Below are positions 36,666 through 45,853 of a stretch of 64,000 bases of DNA, in pieces. Position numbers and translations under genes: made by a program. Under the pieces are notes generated by a model. It saw only the letters and a list, made by a program, of their open reading frames with translations. It did no database searches and was not told where the DNA came from. The first letter of the stretch is position 1, and the number at the start of each line of letters is the position of its first letter. The stretch comes from Mucilaginibacter pankratovii (GTDB lineage Bacteria > Bacteroidota > Bacteroidia > Sphingobacteriales > Sphingobacteriaceae): positions 62,001 through 126,000 of the forward strand of contig NZ_JACWMY010000016.1 of the NCBI RefSeq assembly GCF_014773265.1. Reading direction: 5' to 3'.

Positions 36666-36786
36666 AGATGCCGGTGAATACTCCCGATGATAAGGCAGCA
36701 AAATTAGTGTTTTTTATGAAAGGGCACAACCGGGCGTACGTTAAGAATGTGTTAAGGGCGGAGGCGATCAGGGGCGTGGATAACAA

Positions 36787-37140
36787 TTATTTCAGCACGT
36801 TGATATCTATCGTACTGAGAATATCTATCCGGTTAGCAACTACTTCCAGCGAATAGCGCTTTACGCGTTGCTCATCATAATAAGAGGCAGTTTGGATCTT
36901 GCCCTCTATAAACAGCGACTGCCCCTCCGCCAAATGCAGCGAATCCTGCGCTATCAGTTTTTCGGGGACTCTAATTTTGTGATACTCGTGGTGCTCAGTC
37001 TGCTCGTACCCTTTTTTGATGTACTCGGTTGTAACCAGGTTAAAGCATAAAAAATCCTGTCCCCTATCGGTGGTTTCCCTAAACGGCCCTTTCGCTGTTC
37101 CCAGCAATATCACTTTATTTATCCCGGTGTTACTCAACAT
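36787..37140 (-). CDS. ssb: Single-stranded DNA-binding protein
   Basis: 117 residues, an OB fold starting MLSNTGINKVILLGTAKGPFRETTDRGQDFLCFNLVTTE, with HHEYHKIRVPEKLIAQDSLHLAEGQSLFIEGKIQTASYYDEQRVKRYSLEVVANRI. It lacks the acidic protein-interaction tail of the main SSB, so it is probably an accessory or second SSB. Convergence or coupling to neighbours is not evident. Confidence 0.9.
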   Translation of the reverse strand: MLSNTGINKVILLGTAKGPFRETTDRGQDFLCFNLVTTEYIKKGYEQTEHHEYHKIRVPEKLIAQDSLHLAEGQSLFIEGKIQTASYYDEQRVKRYSLEVVANRIDILSTIDINVLK

Positions 37141-37276
37141 TTAATTTGTTAATAGGATAGCTGGCAAATTTAATTAGATGATTAATTACTTCACCGACAA
37201 GAATACATTATCGGTAAGCAATTATACGGCTAATAATTGGCAACGAAACCTATTTAATGGCGTGAACCGAGCTTTA

Positions 37277-37567
37277 TTAAAGAAAACTGATACTGCCCTG
37301 GTATTTGGCTATCTCTACATGTTCTACATTAACGATAACTTCGGTATCGTCCACACCTTCGGCCAGGAGTAAAGGCTCTTTCATAATGTTGAAGTAAGTA
37401 TCATAGCCTTCCGGTAGCTTCCTTACGTCCGGGCGTCTTTTTACCGGCGTGAGCGTAATGCACACTGATGCGTATGCCTTGGATATATTTGATGTTTTTG
37501 ATAAACAATAAGTGTACCCCTCCAAAACCAGGAAGCTTACAACCGAGCGCGTTAAGAGAGCTTTCAT
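37277..37567 (-). CDS. Hypothetical protein, 96 aa
   Basis: Start placed at the Met at 37567 (MKALLTRSVVSFLVLEGYTYCLS), since the upstream Met at 37618 gives a very hydrophobic, AT-rich leader. The body ends EGVDDTEVIVNVEHVEIAKYQGSISFL. No family recognised; could be spurious. Confidence 0.45.
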   Translation of the reverse strand: MKALLTRSVVSFLVLEGYTYCLSKTSNISKAYASVCITLTPVKRRPDVRKLPEGYDTYFNIMKEPLLLAEGVDDTEVIVNVEHVEIAKYQGSISFL

Positions 37568-37682
37568 AATCGTTTGAATTAGAAATATAAATCTCTTCAA
37601 AAAGGAATAAAAAAGCATCAGTATTTATACCAAAACGCAATGGGTATAAATACGTATTTTCTTTAAGTAAAGTACTTGCCGG

Positions 37683-38333
37683 TTAAGCAACCATGTTATT
37701 AAGCATAGCATAACGTACCAAAGCGGCTGTATTACGTACGCCCGCTTTTTCTATCATATTTTGTCGGTGGATTTCCACGGTGCGTTTACTGGTAAAAAGT
37801 TGGTCAGCAATTTCCTGGTTGGTATAACCTTCTGCAATAAGGGTAAGGATCTCCAATTCGCGTTTAGAAACATCCATTATGGTAATGCCTTTGCTGCTCA
37901 CCTCCGGCGTGCGCAAAAAACGCTCTAATAATTTAAGAGCCAGCTGGTTACAAAGAAATCTTTCGGTATGCAGGTGGATATGCCGGATAGCGAATATCAG
38001 TTCAACAGGTTTCACACTTTTAAGCATATAAGCTGTAGCGCCTGTTTTAAACGCTTCCACAATATACTTATCTTCATCTACCGTTGACAGTATGATCACC
38101 TTGATTTCAGGGAAGGTCTGCCTGACCTGTGTAAGCAACTCAAAACCAGTTGTATGAGGCAAATTGATATCAGTGATGATGATATCCGGCTTATGGCCCT
38201 CTGCTAATAGTTGCAATGCATCTTTGCCGCTTCCGGCTTCAGCAATTACTTCGATATCGCCTTCCTTTTCTAACAACAAACGGACACCAACGCGCACGAC
38301 AGTCTGATCTTCGACCAGCAAAATTTTTATCAT
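37683..38333 (-). CDS. NarL/FixJ-type response regulator
   Basis: 216 residues from Met 38333 (MIKILLVEDQTVVR). Receiver domain about 1-125 with phospho-acceptor Asp in IIITDINLPHTTG and Lys in YMLKSVKPVE. A LuxR-type helix-turn-helix follows, about 150-210 (SKRELEILTLIAEGYTNQEIADQLFTSKRTVEIHRQNMIEKAGVRNTAALVRYAM). No kinase gene is adjacent, so the partner is unknown. Confidence 0.92.
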   Translation of the reverse strand: MIKILLVEDQTVVRVGVRLLLEKEGDIEVIAEAGSGKDALQLLAEGHKPDIIITDINLPHTTGFELLTQVRQTFPEIKVIILSTVDEDKYIVEAFKTGATAYMLKSVKPVELIFAIRHIHLHTERFLCNQLALKLLERFLRTPEVSSKGITIMDVSKRELEILTLIAEGYTNQEIADQLFTSKRTVEIHRQNMIEKAGVRNTAALVRYAMLNNMVA

Positions 38334-38503
38334 AAAGAATAACGGGTTATCAATAAGCGTTTCTGCTCCACCAAATTTAAGAAAAAGGATTTTTACAATT
38401 AGGAGTAAAACCACAATTTTGAATGAACGTTACTTTATCCAGCAGTATACTCAGCCGGGTTTCCTGAATACTTATCAGTAATAAATTCCCTTTTGGTACA
38501 ATC

Positions 38504-39757
38504 CTAATCTAACAACAAAGGCTCGTCGTCCTCATCACTCAAACTTAAGTGAATCACATCGTTACCTGCTATACCTTCAATGGAGCCTTTGATGTGGGCA
38601 GCGTTTAATAACACCTTTTCCAGTTGTTTCTCGCGGGCCTTCCACATTTTCTCCATGGCGTCGCGTTCTTTTTGGATGGAGAGGCGCATACTCATGTACC
38701 CTTCGCGGATGGCCTTCCATTGCTCGGAAAACTCGCTGCTGGTTAAATAATCATACAGCAGGTGCATTTTATCGCCTTTATTATCCTGCGCTTTGGCCAG
38801 GTTGGCCAATTTGATCACGCCATCTCGCAGTATAAAGCTTACAGCCTTCACCTCGTCAAAGCTGCAGATCCAAACGCCGTCGCGTTCGCCAAAGCAATCC
38901 ATCCCTTTTGGGTAGCATTGGGTAACTATGACGGCCACATCAACACCCTGGGCGCGCATATCTTTCTTCAGCTTGTCTATCCAATCTCCGCCGAAGGCGG
39001 TAGTGCGCTTACTTTCGTAAATAATTTTACCGCATTCCTGTCCAAACTGGTTACGCACGGTTTGCACGCAATCGGCCCCGCGCACGCCCTTGCCCACCTC
39101 ACTGATCAGGTCGAACGGGAAATAGGTACGCAGCAATTCTTCCAGTATCAGCTCCTGTGCCTCGCCCTGCAATTGCATCGAGCCTTGTTCGGCGCGGCGT
39201 TTCATTTCATCAACCAGGCGCTTTTGGTCTTCCAGCTGTTTTTCCATCTCTTTTACCTTCAGCTGGTGCTCGGTGTCTTTGATGGAGTATTTTTCGGTTT
39301 CCTGCTTGCGGATCTGTTCGCTCAGTTCGGCGCGCTGCTCCTGCAGTTTGCGCTGGGTAGACAGTTCCAGTTCTTCTTCTTTTTGTTTGAGGGATTGCTC
39401 GCGCTGTAAAAACTCCAGTTCTTTCTGGCGCGATTCCTTCAGTTTTTCGGCACTGGCATTTACCGAGTTTTGCAGCATCAGCAGCTGGTTCTCAAAATCG
39501 GATGCGATGGACTTGCGCAGGTTTTCTTCCAGTGTAAGCTGCAAGGCCTTTTTTTCGCCGGCCAGGCGCTGCTCAAATTCCTGCTGCTGTATCTTTTGGC
39601 GATTATTGAACTCGTCGTCCTTTTTGCGGTATTCTTCTTCTTTCTGGCGGGTATAATCCTGCATCTTCAGCCTTAGCTGCTGCTTGTATTCCTCGGCCAT
39701 CACTTCCTCAATAGGGAAACCATGTCCGCAGCTGGGGCACTTAACTTCTGTAGCCAT
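38504..39757 (-). CDS. DUF2130 coiled-coil protein
   Basis: 417 residues. It opens with a zinc-ribbon-like CPSCGHGFPIEE, followed by a long Glu/Lys/Gln-rich coiled coil (about 20-190), then the conserved DUF2130 block (GEAQELILEELLRTYFPFDLISEVGKGVRGADCVQTV, GKIIYESKRTTAFGGDWIDKLKKDMRAQ, MDCFGERDGVWICSF). The C-terminal block resembles a restriction-endonuclease-like core in its D-x-E-x-K spacing, but activity is unknown. Confidence 0.85.
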   Translation of the reverse strand: MATEVKCPSCGHGFPIEEVMAEEYKQQLRLKMQDYTRQKEEEYRKKDDEFNNRQKIQQQEFEQRLAGEKKALQLTLEENLRKSIASDFENQLLMLQNSVNASAEKLKESRQKELEFLQREQSLKQKEEELELSTQRKLQEQRAELSEQIRKQETEKYSIKDTEHQLKVKEMEKQLEDQKRLVDEMKRRAEQGSMQLQGEAQELILEELLRTYFPFDLISEVGKGVRGADCVQTVRNQFGQECGKIIYESKRTTAFGGDWIDKLKKDMRAQGVDVAVIVTQCYPKGMDCFGERDGVWICSFDEVKAVSFILRDGVIKLANLAKAQDNKGDKMHLLYDYLTSSEFSEQWKAIREGYMSMRLSIQKERDAMEKMWKAREKQLEKVLLNAAHIKGSIEGIAGNDVIHLSLSDEDDEPLLLD

Positions 39758-39804
39758 ATATTCAAAGATAGAGATTATTTAAAACGCCGTTAAACAAAAA
39801 CGGC

Positions 39805-39838
39805 GTAAAAAAAGAGGCGCAAAATATTGCGCCTCTAC
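39805..39838 (-). terminator. Terminator of the outer-membrane barrel gene
   Basis: Read on the minus strand, stem agaggcgca / tgcgcctct (39813-39836) is followed by T7. It lies about 20 bases past the stop at 39859. A second hairpin (acgccgtt / aacggcgt, 39784-39806) follows it. Confidence 0.75.
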
Positions 39839-39858
39839 AATGCCGGTGTAATATGTAC

Positions 39859-41499
39859 TTAAAAATCCTTATACAAATTCCTGAAGGTAGTCCTCACCCC
39901 AAAAGTTACTACCGCGTTCTTACGTTCGCCAAGTGCGTTCTTTTCGGTACGGTAAAGGCCGCCCAGTTCAAAACGGAGATTGTATTTTGGGTTCACCAGG
40001 AACGATACTGTTCCTTCGGCGTAATACATATCTGTGGATATACCCTGCCCTACCGTGGGTGTTAGGTTGGCGGTTGCGGCGTATGGCGCGTTGATGTTTT
40101 TGCCATTATTTTCGGTAGCAGCATCCAGCCCGTATTTGGCGTAGTTAAGCTGTCCCTGGAAATCTAAGCGGCCGATAGAATAGTTCAGCAGGCCCACAAA
40201 TTCCCTGAAATTGGCGCCCAGTGGATGTGCCAGCGGATCGCCATAAAAAGTATAGCTGCTTAGCGGCTGCGCATCAGCATAGGTATATGGCTTAACGGTG
40301 TTGAACTCTACCAGGTAACTAAGGTTTTTTACACCGCCAACATCGCCACCGCGTAAACCTACCTGGTAGCCGTTGCTGCTTTTGCTTGCGCCGCCCGTAG
40401 TTTTTTGGTTATCGAGGATCAGCTGGGCATATAAGGCGTTTTTATCAAACACCTTGTACTTGCCGGTAAAGCCAAACAGTACGTTGTTTGGCGAACCTGC
40501 CTTGCCGCCGGCTGTAAAAAACAGCGGATTAATAAAGTTAGCGTCAAAACCATGGAAATTACCCTGGTCATCAGCTTCGGGCATCACCACCGCATTAAAG
40601 AAACCTAAGGACAGGCTTTTGGTTGCGTTCCAGTCTAAATAATGGTATAGCGCGTACTTGCGGCGATTGCTGCCAAAATCGTCAAACTTTGGCGCCTTCA
40701 GGTCCTGCAGGTAGGTCCACATCATCATGTACTGCACGGGGCCAATGTTGGCAGTAGCCCTAAGCAATGGCGCGGGCGCCGAAAAATCTGATAAGAGTAA
40801 CGAGCGGTATCCATCGCCGATAAAGGTTTTGTCCTGCCCTAAAGCAATATTAAAATACTTTGACGGCGTATACGATAACAGCGCCGTTACGTACGAATAA
40901 TCTTTTTGCGCCTTGCCGAAACTACGATCATAAGCCTGCCCGGGCACAAAGCCGCTGGCGTTTACGTAGTCGTTATAATAGGTTGGGTAGATGGCTTGGT
41001 TTTCGTAAGCGCTGGTGTAAAAAGAAAATTTACTGCCAATAGTACCCCCCACCTGGAAACCGCGGGTATTGATGCCTAAAGGTGTTTTTAATATGTAACC
41101 AAATGGCTTAAAGGCCGATGGCGCGTTCTTGCCATCTTTAAAATCTTTACCAAATATGTTATCTATCAATATATCGGCATAAAAGGTATACTCTTTGGTT
41201 TGCACATCAAGCAGGTGCTCGTTGAGCAATTTACGGCCAAACCAATTTTTACGGTCACTTTTTACCCCTACGTTCATCAGTTCGTTATACCTGCCGGTTA
41301 GCGAACTATCTATCAGGAACGGCCGCAGCGACGTATGCATGCCGTTGCTTTTTGAATAAACCTGCCCGTTAAACTTTTGATAAAACTGGTAGGATTGCGG
41401 CAGGTAAACCGACTGAGCCTTAGCCGCTCCGGCGCAAAACAACAGGCAGGTAATTATCAATATAAATTTGCCCGGTAAAAGGGGGTGGTGTTTTTGCAT
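39859..41499 (-). CDS. Large outer-membrane beta-barrel (RemB/Wzi-like)
   Basis: 546 residues from the Met at 41499, which begins a good signal peptide (LIITCLLFCAGAAKAQ). The mature part is strand-rich with aromatic girdles (YFNIALGQDKTFIGDGYRSLLLSDFSAPAPLLRATANIGPVQY, ending VTFGVRTTFRN). This is the pattern of the RemB/capsule-assembly Wzi-like group in Bacteroidota. RemB in Flavobacterium moves on the cell surface; whether this cell glides cannot be inferred. Confidence 0.68.
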   Translation of the reverse strand: MQKHHPLLPGKFILIITCLLFCAGAAKAQSVYLPQSYQFYQKFNGQVYSKSNGMHTSLRPFLIDSSLTGRYNELMNVGVKSDRKNWFGRKLLNEHLLDVQTKEYTFYADILIDNIFGKDFKDGKNAPSAFKPFGYILKTPLGINTRGFQVGGTIGSKFSFYTSAYENQAIYPTYYNDYVNASGFVPGQAYDRSFGKAQKDYSYVTALLSYTPSKYFNIALGQDKTFIGDGYRSLLLSDFSAPAPLLRATANIGPVQYMMMWTYLQDLKAPKFDDFGSNRRKYALYHYLDWNATKSLSLGFFNAVVMPEADDQGNFHGFDANFINPLFFTAGGKAGSPNNVLFGFTGKYKVFDKNALYAQLILDNQKTTGGASKSSNGYQVGLRGGDVGGVKNLSYLVEFNTVKPYTYADAQPLSSYTFYGDPLAHPLGANFREFVGLLNYSIGRLDFQGQLNYAKYGLDAATENNGKNINAPYAATANLTPTVGQGISTDMYYAEGTVSFLVNPKYNLRFELGGLYRTEKNALGERKNAVVTFGVRTTFRNLYKDF

Positions 41500-41567
41500 C
41501 GCAACAAAATAAGTATTATTTATTGTAACATTAAAATACAAGCGGCAATTAAATGTTAATACTTCAG

Positions 41568-41696
41568 AAGCCTCACCTAAACGGCGAAGCCCTCACGCAG
41601 TAAACCCTCTCCAAAGGAGAGGACTTTCTTTAGAACAGTTGCATATTTCCTCTTTTTTAGCCTTTCTCCTTTGGAGAAGGGTTGGGATGAGGCTTC
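41568..41696. repeat. Palindromic element D (variant plan)
   Basis: Outer arms gaagcctca (41568-41576) / tgaggcttc (41688-41696), enclosing two hairpins on ccctctccaaaggagagg and ctttctcctttggagaag. The plan (outer inverted repeat, two internal hairpins) is that of elements A-C but the sequence differs. It occupies the 319-base gap upstream of the DUF2723 gene, which holds no gene. Confidence 0.72.
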
Positions 41697-41818
41697 AAAG
41701 CATCAACATCGGCTCAAACGGTTAATTTGTGTTAAATTTGTTAAGCTAAGGCCTTTATTGTTAGAATAATTTATAAAATTACTGATATTTGCCGCGCTCA
41801 TTAGCTATCCATTAGTAC

Positions 41819-44800
41819 ATGCAATACAACAAAATTAATAACCTTTTAGGCTGGCTTTGCTTCGTTATAGCCTCTGCAACTTACATTTTAACGTTAGAAC
41901 CATCCGTAAGCTTTTGGGATTGCGGCGAATTTATATCCTGCGCTTTCCGCTTACAGGTATCGCACCAGCCGGGCTACCCGCTGTTTGCCATGTTGGGCAA
42001 AGTTTTCTCACTGCTATCTATGGGCGATAACGCCAAAGTGCCCTATTTTACCAATATGGGTTCGGCCATTGCCAGCGGCGCTACGGTAATGTTCCTGTTC
42101 TGGACCATCACCGCCATGGCTAAAAAACTGTTGGCCGGTCGCGAAAAAGAATTTGGCAACGCGCAGACCCTGCTCATCATGGGCTCGGGCCTGGTAGGTG
42201 CGCTGGCTTTTACTTATACCGATACCTTTTGGTTCTCGGCGGTAGAGACCATCGTATTTGCGCTTTCATCCCTTTGTATAGCCGTTATATTTTGGGCGAT
42301 ATTGAAATGGGAAGCCCATGCCGATGAGCCCGGTGCCGACAGGTGGATCGTGTTCATTGCCTACGTAATGGGCCTTTCAATCGGTATCCACTTATTAAAC
42401 TTATTAACCATCCCGGCTATCGCGCTGGTATATTACTTCCGCAGGTATAAAAACATTACCACCAAGAGTGCTATCCTGGCCTTTTTGGTGAGCGTTGTTA
42501 TTTTAGGCGTGGTGCAGTATGGCATCCGTGGGTATACGGTTAAGTTCGCTGCTAACTTCGACCTTTTCTTTGTAAACACCCTTGGCTTGGGCTTCGGCAC
42601 AGGCGCGCTTTTCTTTTTAGTGCTATTGGTGGGCGCTATCGTTTTCGCTATCATCTACAGCATCCGTAAAAACAAGCCTACGCTAAATTTGATCATGCTT
42701 TGCGTGGCTGTTATATACTTTGGCTATGGCTCGTTCGCCTATATCCCTATCCGTGCAACCGCTAATCCCGATCTGAACAACTCACACCCGGATAATGCCT
42801 TTACCATGTACGGCTACTTAAACCGGATCCAGTATGGCGAAAACCCCTTGCTGGTTGGCCAGTATTACGATGCCCAGGTGATAGACCAAACCGAAGGCAG
42901 CACCATTTACCGCAAAGGCGATAAGAAATACGAAGTTGCCGGCAAAAGGCCGAATTACGTGTACGACCATACCACCTTTTTGCCCCGGATGTACAGTACC
43001 GATGGCAACGATGTGAATTTTTACAAGCAATGGCTGGAGATCCCCGAAGGGCAAAAACCAACCTTTGCCAACAACATCAGCTGGATGGCCAGCTGGCAGA
43101 TATACCAGATGTATGTGCGCTACTTCTTGTGGAACTATGTTGGCCGCTACAATGATGAAGACGGCCAGCAAAGCACCGAAGGAATAGATGGCAACTGGAC
43201 CAGCGGCTTATTTGATGGCGGCAAACACCTGCCAAAATCGGTACTGAACAACCCTACTTACACGCCGCTTTACGCCCTGCCTTTAATTGTTGGGCTGGTG
43301 GGTATGGTATACCATTTTAACCGCAAAAAACGCGATGCATTGATCATCACCCTGCTTTGGTTTTTCACCGGCATTGCTGTGGTGCTTTACGTAAATCAAC
43401 CCTCGGTACAGCCAAGGGAAAGGGATTACTCCTACGTCGGCTCGTTCTACGCGTTTGCCATTTGGATAGGGCTTGCAGTAATTGCCATTGCGGATCTGTT
43501 GAGCAAAAAGATAAACGCCCGCACCTCGGCGCTGATAGCTACAGGTGTTTGCCTGTTGGTTGCCCCTGTGCTGATGGCCAAACAGGAATGGAAAGCGCAC
43601 GACCGCTCTACCAAGATGACGCCGCACGATATGGCGTATAACTACCTCATCTCCTGCCCGCCAAACGCCATTTTGTTTACCTACGGCGATAACGATACCT
43701 ACAGCCTTTGGTACGACCAGGAGGTAGAAGGCATCCGCCCTGATGTGCGGATAGTGAACCTGAGCCTGTTCACCGGCGACTGGTACATCCGCCAGATGCA
43801 GCGCCCCATGAACCAGAGCGCCCCGCTGCCTATCACCATGCCTTTTGATAAATACAAAGAGGGCGTGCGCGATGTGATCTATTACAACGACGGCAACATT
43901 CCGGGCTATACTTCTATTAAAGAAGTGTTCGACTTTATTACATCTGACGACAAAGCCATGCAGGGCCAAAGCCAGGGCGGCGAGTACTCCAACTACCTGC
44001 CTACCAAAAGCTTTAAACTGGATGTAAATGCCCAGGATGTTTTAAAGAATAACGTAATAACGCCCGACCAAATAAGCAAGCTGGATACCGTAATGAAGTG
44101 GAAATACACCTCCAACTACGTTACCAAAGAGAACCTGGCCATATTTGATATACTGGCCCATAACAACTGGAAACGCCCTATTTGCTTTACTACCACCATT
44201 GGTAACGAAAACCTGATAGGCCTGCAGCCTTACCTGTACAAAGAAGGCTTTACTTATCGTTTAATACCGTTTAAAGCCGATACCGCCAACCACGATCAGT
44301 TGAGCAAAACCAACACCATGGTGATGTACAACAACATGATGACGAAGTTTAAATACGGTAATTTTAAAAAGGCAAGGTTCCTGGATCACGAATCGGTTAA
44401 CATGTTTTACCCGGTGATGATGACCACCTTTTTAGACCTGGCCCGCAATCTTGAGGCCGAGGGCCACGGCGACCTGGCGATTAAAGCCCTGCACAAATTT
44501 GATGATGAGATGCCAAACCTGTACCCTTATATAGATGTGGCCGGCCGCAAAATGTTTATGGCGCAAATGGCTTACCGCCTGGGCGATATTTCGCTGGGTA
44601 CTAAATTCACCAACGAGATAAACGGGCATTTGAAAGATCAGCTTGATTTTAACTACTACAACCTGCAAAACAACCAGCGCCTGTTAAACCAGCGCGATGT
44701 GCAGGTAGCCATGCAAGTGCTTAACGGCTTAACCGAATACACCCTGCAAGGCCACCAGGATGCCCTGCACAAAACATTAGCTGCCGAGTTAAAAGATTAT

Positions 44801-44839
44801 TCGGCCAAGTTTGCACCCATCATGAGCATGGAGCAATAA
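41819..44839 (+). CDS. DUF2723 membrane protein, probable O-mannosyltransferase-like
   Basis: 1006 residues, with about eleven membrane segments in the N-terminal 600 and a soluble C-terminal region (about 620-1006). The first loop has PSVSFWDCGEFISCAFRLQVSHQPGYPLF, the DUF2723 signature with the acidic pair expected of GT-C glycosyltransferases. Human TMEM260, a member of the family, is an O-mannosyltransferase, so protein O-glycosylation in the periplasm is a reasonable inference. A terminator follows. Confidence 0.87.
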   Translation: MQYNKINNLLGWLCFVIASATYILTLEPSVSFWDCGEFISCAFRLQVSHQPGYPLFAMLGKVFSLLSMGDNAKVPYFTNMGSAIASGATVMFLFWTITAMAKKLLAGREKEFGNAQTLLIMGSGLVGALAFTYTDTFWFSAVETIVFALSSLCIAVIFWAILKWEAHADEPGADRWIVFIAYVMGLSIGIHLLNLLTIPAIALVYYFRRYKNITTKSAILAFLVSVVILGVVQYGIRGYTVKFAANFDLFFVNTLGLGFGTGALFFLVLLVGAIVFAIIYSIRKNKPTLNLIMLCVAVIYFGYGSFAYIPIRATANPDLNNSHPDNAFTMYGYLNRIQYGENPLLVGQYYDAQVIDQTEGSTIYRKGDKKYEVAGKRPNYVYDHTTFLPRMYSTDGNDVNFYKQWLEIPEGQKPTFANNISWMASWQIYQMYVRYFLWNYVGRYNDEDGQQSTEGIDGNWTSGLFDGGKHLPKSVLNNPTYTPLYALPLIVGLVGMVYHFNRKKRDALIITLLWFFTGIAVVLYVNQPSVQPRERDYSYVGSFYAFAIWIGLAVIAIADLLSKKINARTSALIATGVCLLVAPVLMAKQEWKAHDRSTKMTPHDMAYNYLISCPPNAILFTYGDNDTYSLWYDQEVEGIRPDVRIVNLSLFTGDWYIRQMQRPMNQSAPLPITMPFDKYKEGVRDVIYYNDGNIPGYTSIKEVFDFITSDDKAMQGQSQGGEYSNYLPTKSFKLDVNAQDVLKNNVITPDQISKLDTVMKWKYTSNYVTKENLAIFDILAHNNWKRPICFTTTIGNENLIGLQPYLYKEGFTYRLIPFKADTANHDQLSKTNTMVMYNNMMTKFKYGNFKKARFLDHESVNMFYPVMMTTFLDLARNLEAEGHGDLAIKALHKFDDEMPNLYPYIDVAGRKMFMAQMAYRLGDISLGTKFTNEINGHLKDQLDFNYYNLQNNQRLLNQRDVQVAMQVLNGLTEYTLQGHQDALHKTLAAELKDYSAKFAPIMSMEQ

Positions 44840-44858
44840 GCCGGGTTTATAAAACAAG

Positions 44859-44893
44859 CAAAGCCATCCTGATTTTTTGGGATGGCTTTTTTT
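44859..44893 (+). terminator. Rho-independent terminator of the DUF2723 gene
   Basis: Stem aaagccatcc (44860-44869) / ggatggcttt (44879-44888) followed by a T-run, 20 bases after the stop at 44839. Confidence 0.85.
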
Positions 44894-44910
44894 ATTTGGA
44901 TGGCCTTGAA

Positions 44911-45345
44911 CTAAGGGCGGATGTAAACTACCGTATCGCGCTCCGCCAGCCCAACAAGCTGTATGCGGGTTGCGGCGAGGCTAAGGATGCTATCTTTGCG
45001 AATAACACCATTTTTAGTGGTCGACAGGATATGGTTGTTATCGCTTAAATTCCATGTGCCGGCAGTGGTTTTGTCGCCGCTTTGTATGGCGGTGGTATGG
45101 TCGGCACTAAAGGTCACCCTTACGGCTGCAATTTGTTCCTTAATTCTGTTCCGTTGATCTTCTATTTTACCCGCCATGCCCAGGTTAGCCAGTTTGAGTT
45201 TAAAAAGCACACGGTTGGTTGCATTATTTACCGATGCATCATCTATTTTCCATTTGCCGATGATATCCGTTTCGGGCGGGGCGGGGTTGGTAAATGCGGA
45301 AAACAGCGCTATAGCCGCCACCGCGTATAGTGTTTTTAATTTCAT
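44911..45345 (-). CDS. Secreted lipocalin-like hypothetical protein
   Basis: 144 residues with a signal peptide (AVAAIALFSAFTNPAP). The mature part begins DIIGKWKIDD and has VTFSADHTTAIQSGDKTTAGTWNLSDNNHIL, the pattern of small Bacteroidota lipocalin-like domains (GxW near the start). Ligand unknown. Confidence 0.75.
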   Translation of the reverse strand: MKLKTLYAVAAIALFSAFTNPAPPETDIIGKWKIDDASVNNATNRVLFKLKLANLGMAGKIEDQRNRIKEQIAAVRVTFSADHTTAIQSGDKTTAGTWNLSDNNHILSTTKNGVIRKDSILSLAATRIQLVGLAERDTVVYIRP

Positions 45346-45439
45346 TTCGGGGTAGATTTTCGGAAAGGTAGCGATTGAGATACTTTAATCCAAAAGAGAA
45401 ATAGCAATATCGGACGAAAATAATTATTTCATTGATTAA

Positions 45440-45785
45440 TTTATCCTCGCAGGGTCTCTCGCAAGATTTAGGTTAACCCACAAAAGCAACTACTTTTAAT
45501 TAGAAAGTCCGCATAGCGGACGAGACATATTGTAGCAAGGGGTTTCAACCCCTTGGCGTATGCGCAAACAAAACTGAGTTCCGGAGGAACGGCCCATATT
45601 TAGCGAGCTGCACTGATTTTATATGTGTCGAGCCTACAGCTCTCGGGGTTTCTATTATATTCATACAACGGATTAAAATCCGTTGCTACAATATCAGCCG
45701 AGGCGCTGCCTCTTTATTTCGGTCTACCCTGGTGGGTTAATTTAAACTTTGAAAAAGGACTCGCGGGGACGGCATTTAAACAATA
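45440..45785. repeat. Composite palindromic element with gtagcaa/gctacaatat hairpins
   Basis: It contains hairpins 45507-45521 (gtccg stem), 45536-45555 (caaggggtt stem, preceded by gtag) and 45666-45685 (caacggatt stem, followed by the exact gctacaatat also found at 5808-5817). The copy of the 8442 hairpin arm lies at 45449-45466. This fills the 508-base gap before the glycosylase gene; no ORF is credible. Confidence 0.68.
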
Positions 45786-45853
45786 ACTAAGGTGGGCTGT
45801 TGTTGTAGTTCATCATTCATTGTAATAAATTCGCATACTAAAAAGCTACCACC

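Noticed and set aside
38762..39409. 215-aa plus-strand frame opposite DUF2130
   Set aside because: It is the antisense shadow of the coiled-coil gene, whose Glu/Lys/Gln-rich codons read as hydrophobic residues on the other strand.
43283..43969. 228-aa minus-strand frame inside DUF2723
   Set aside because: Shadow frame opposite a well-supported gene; no motif.
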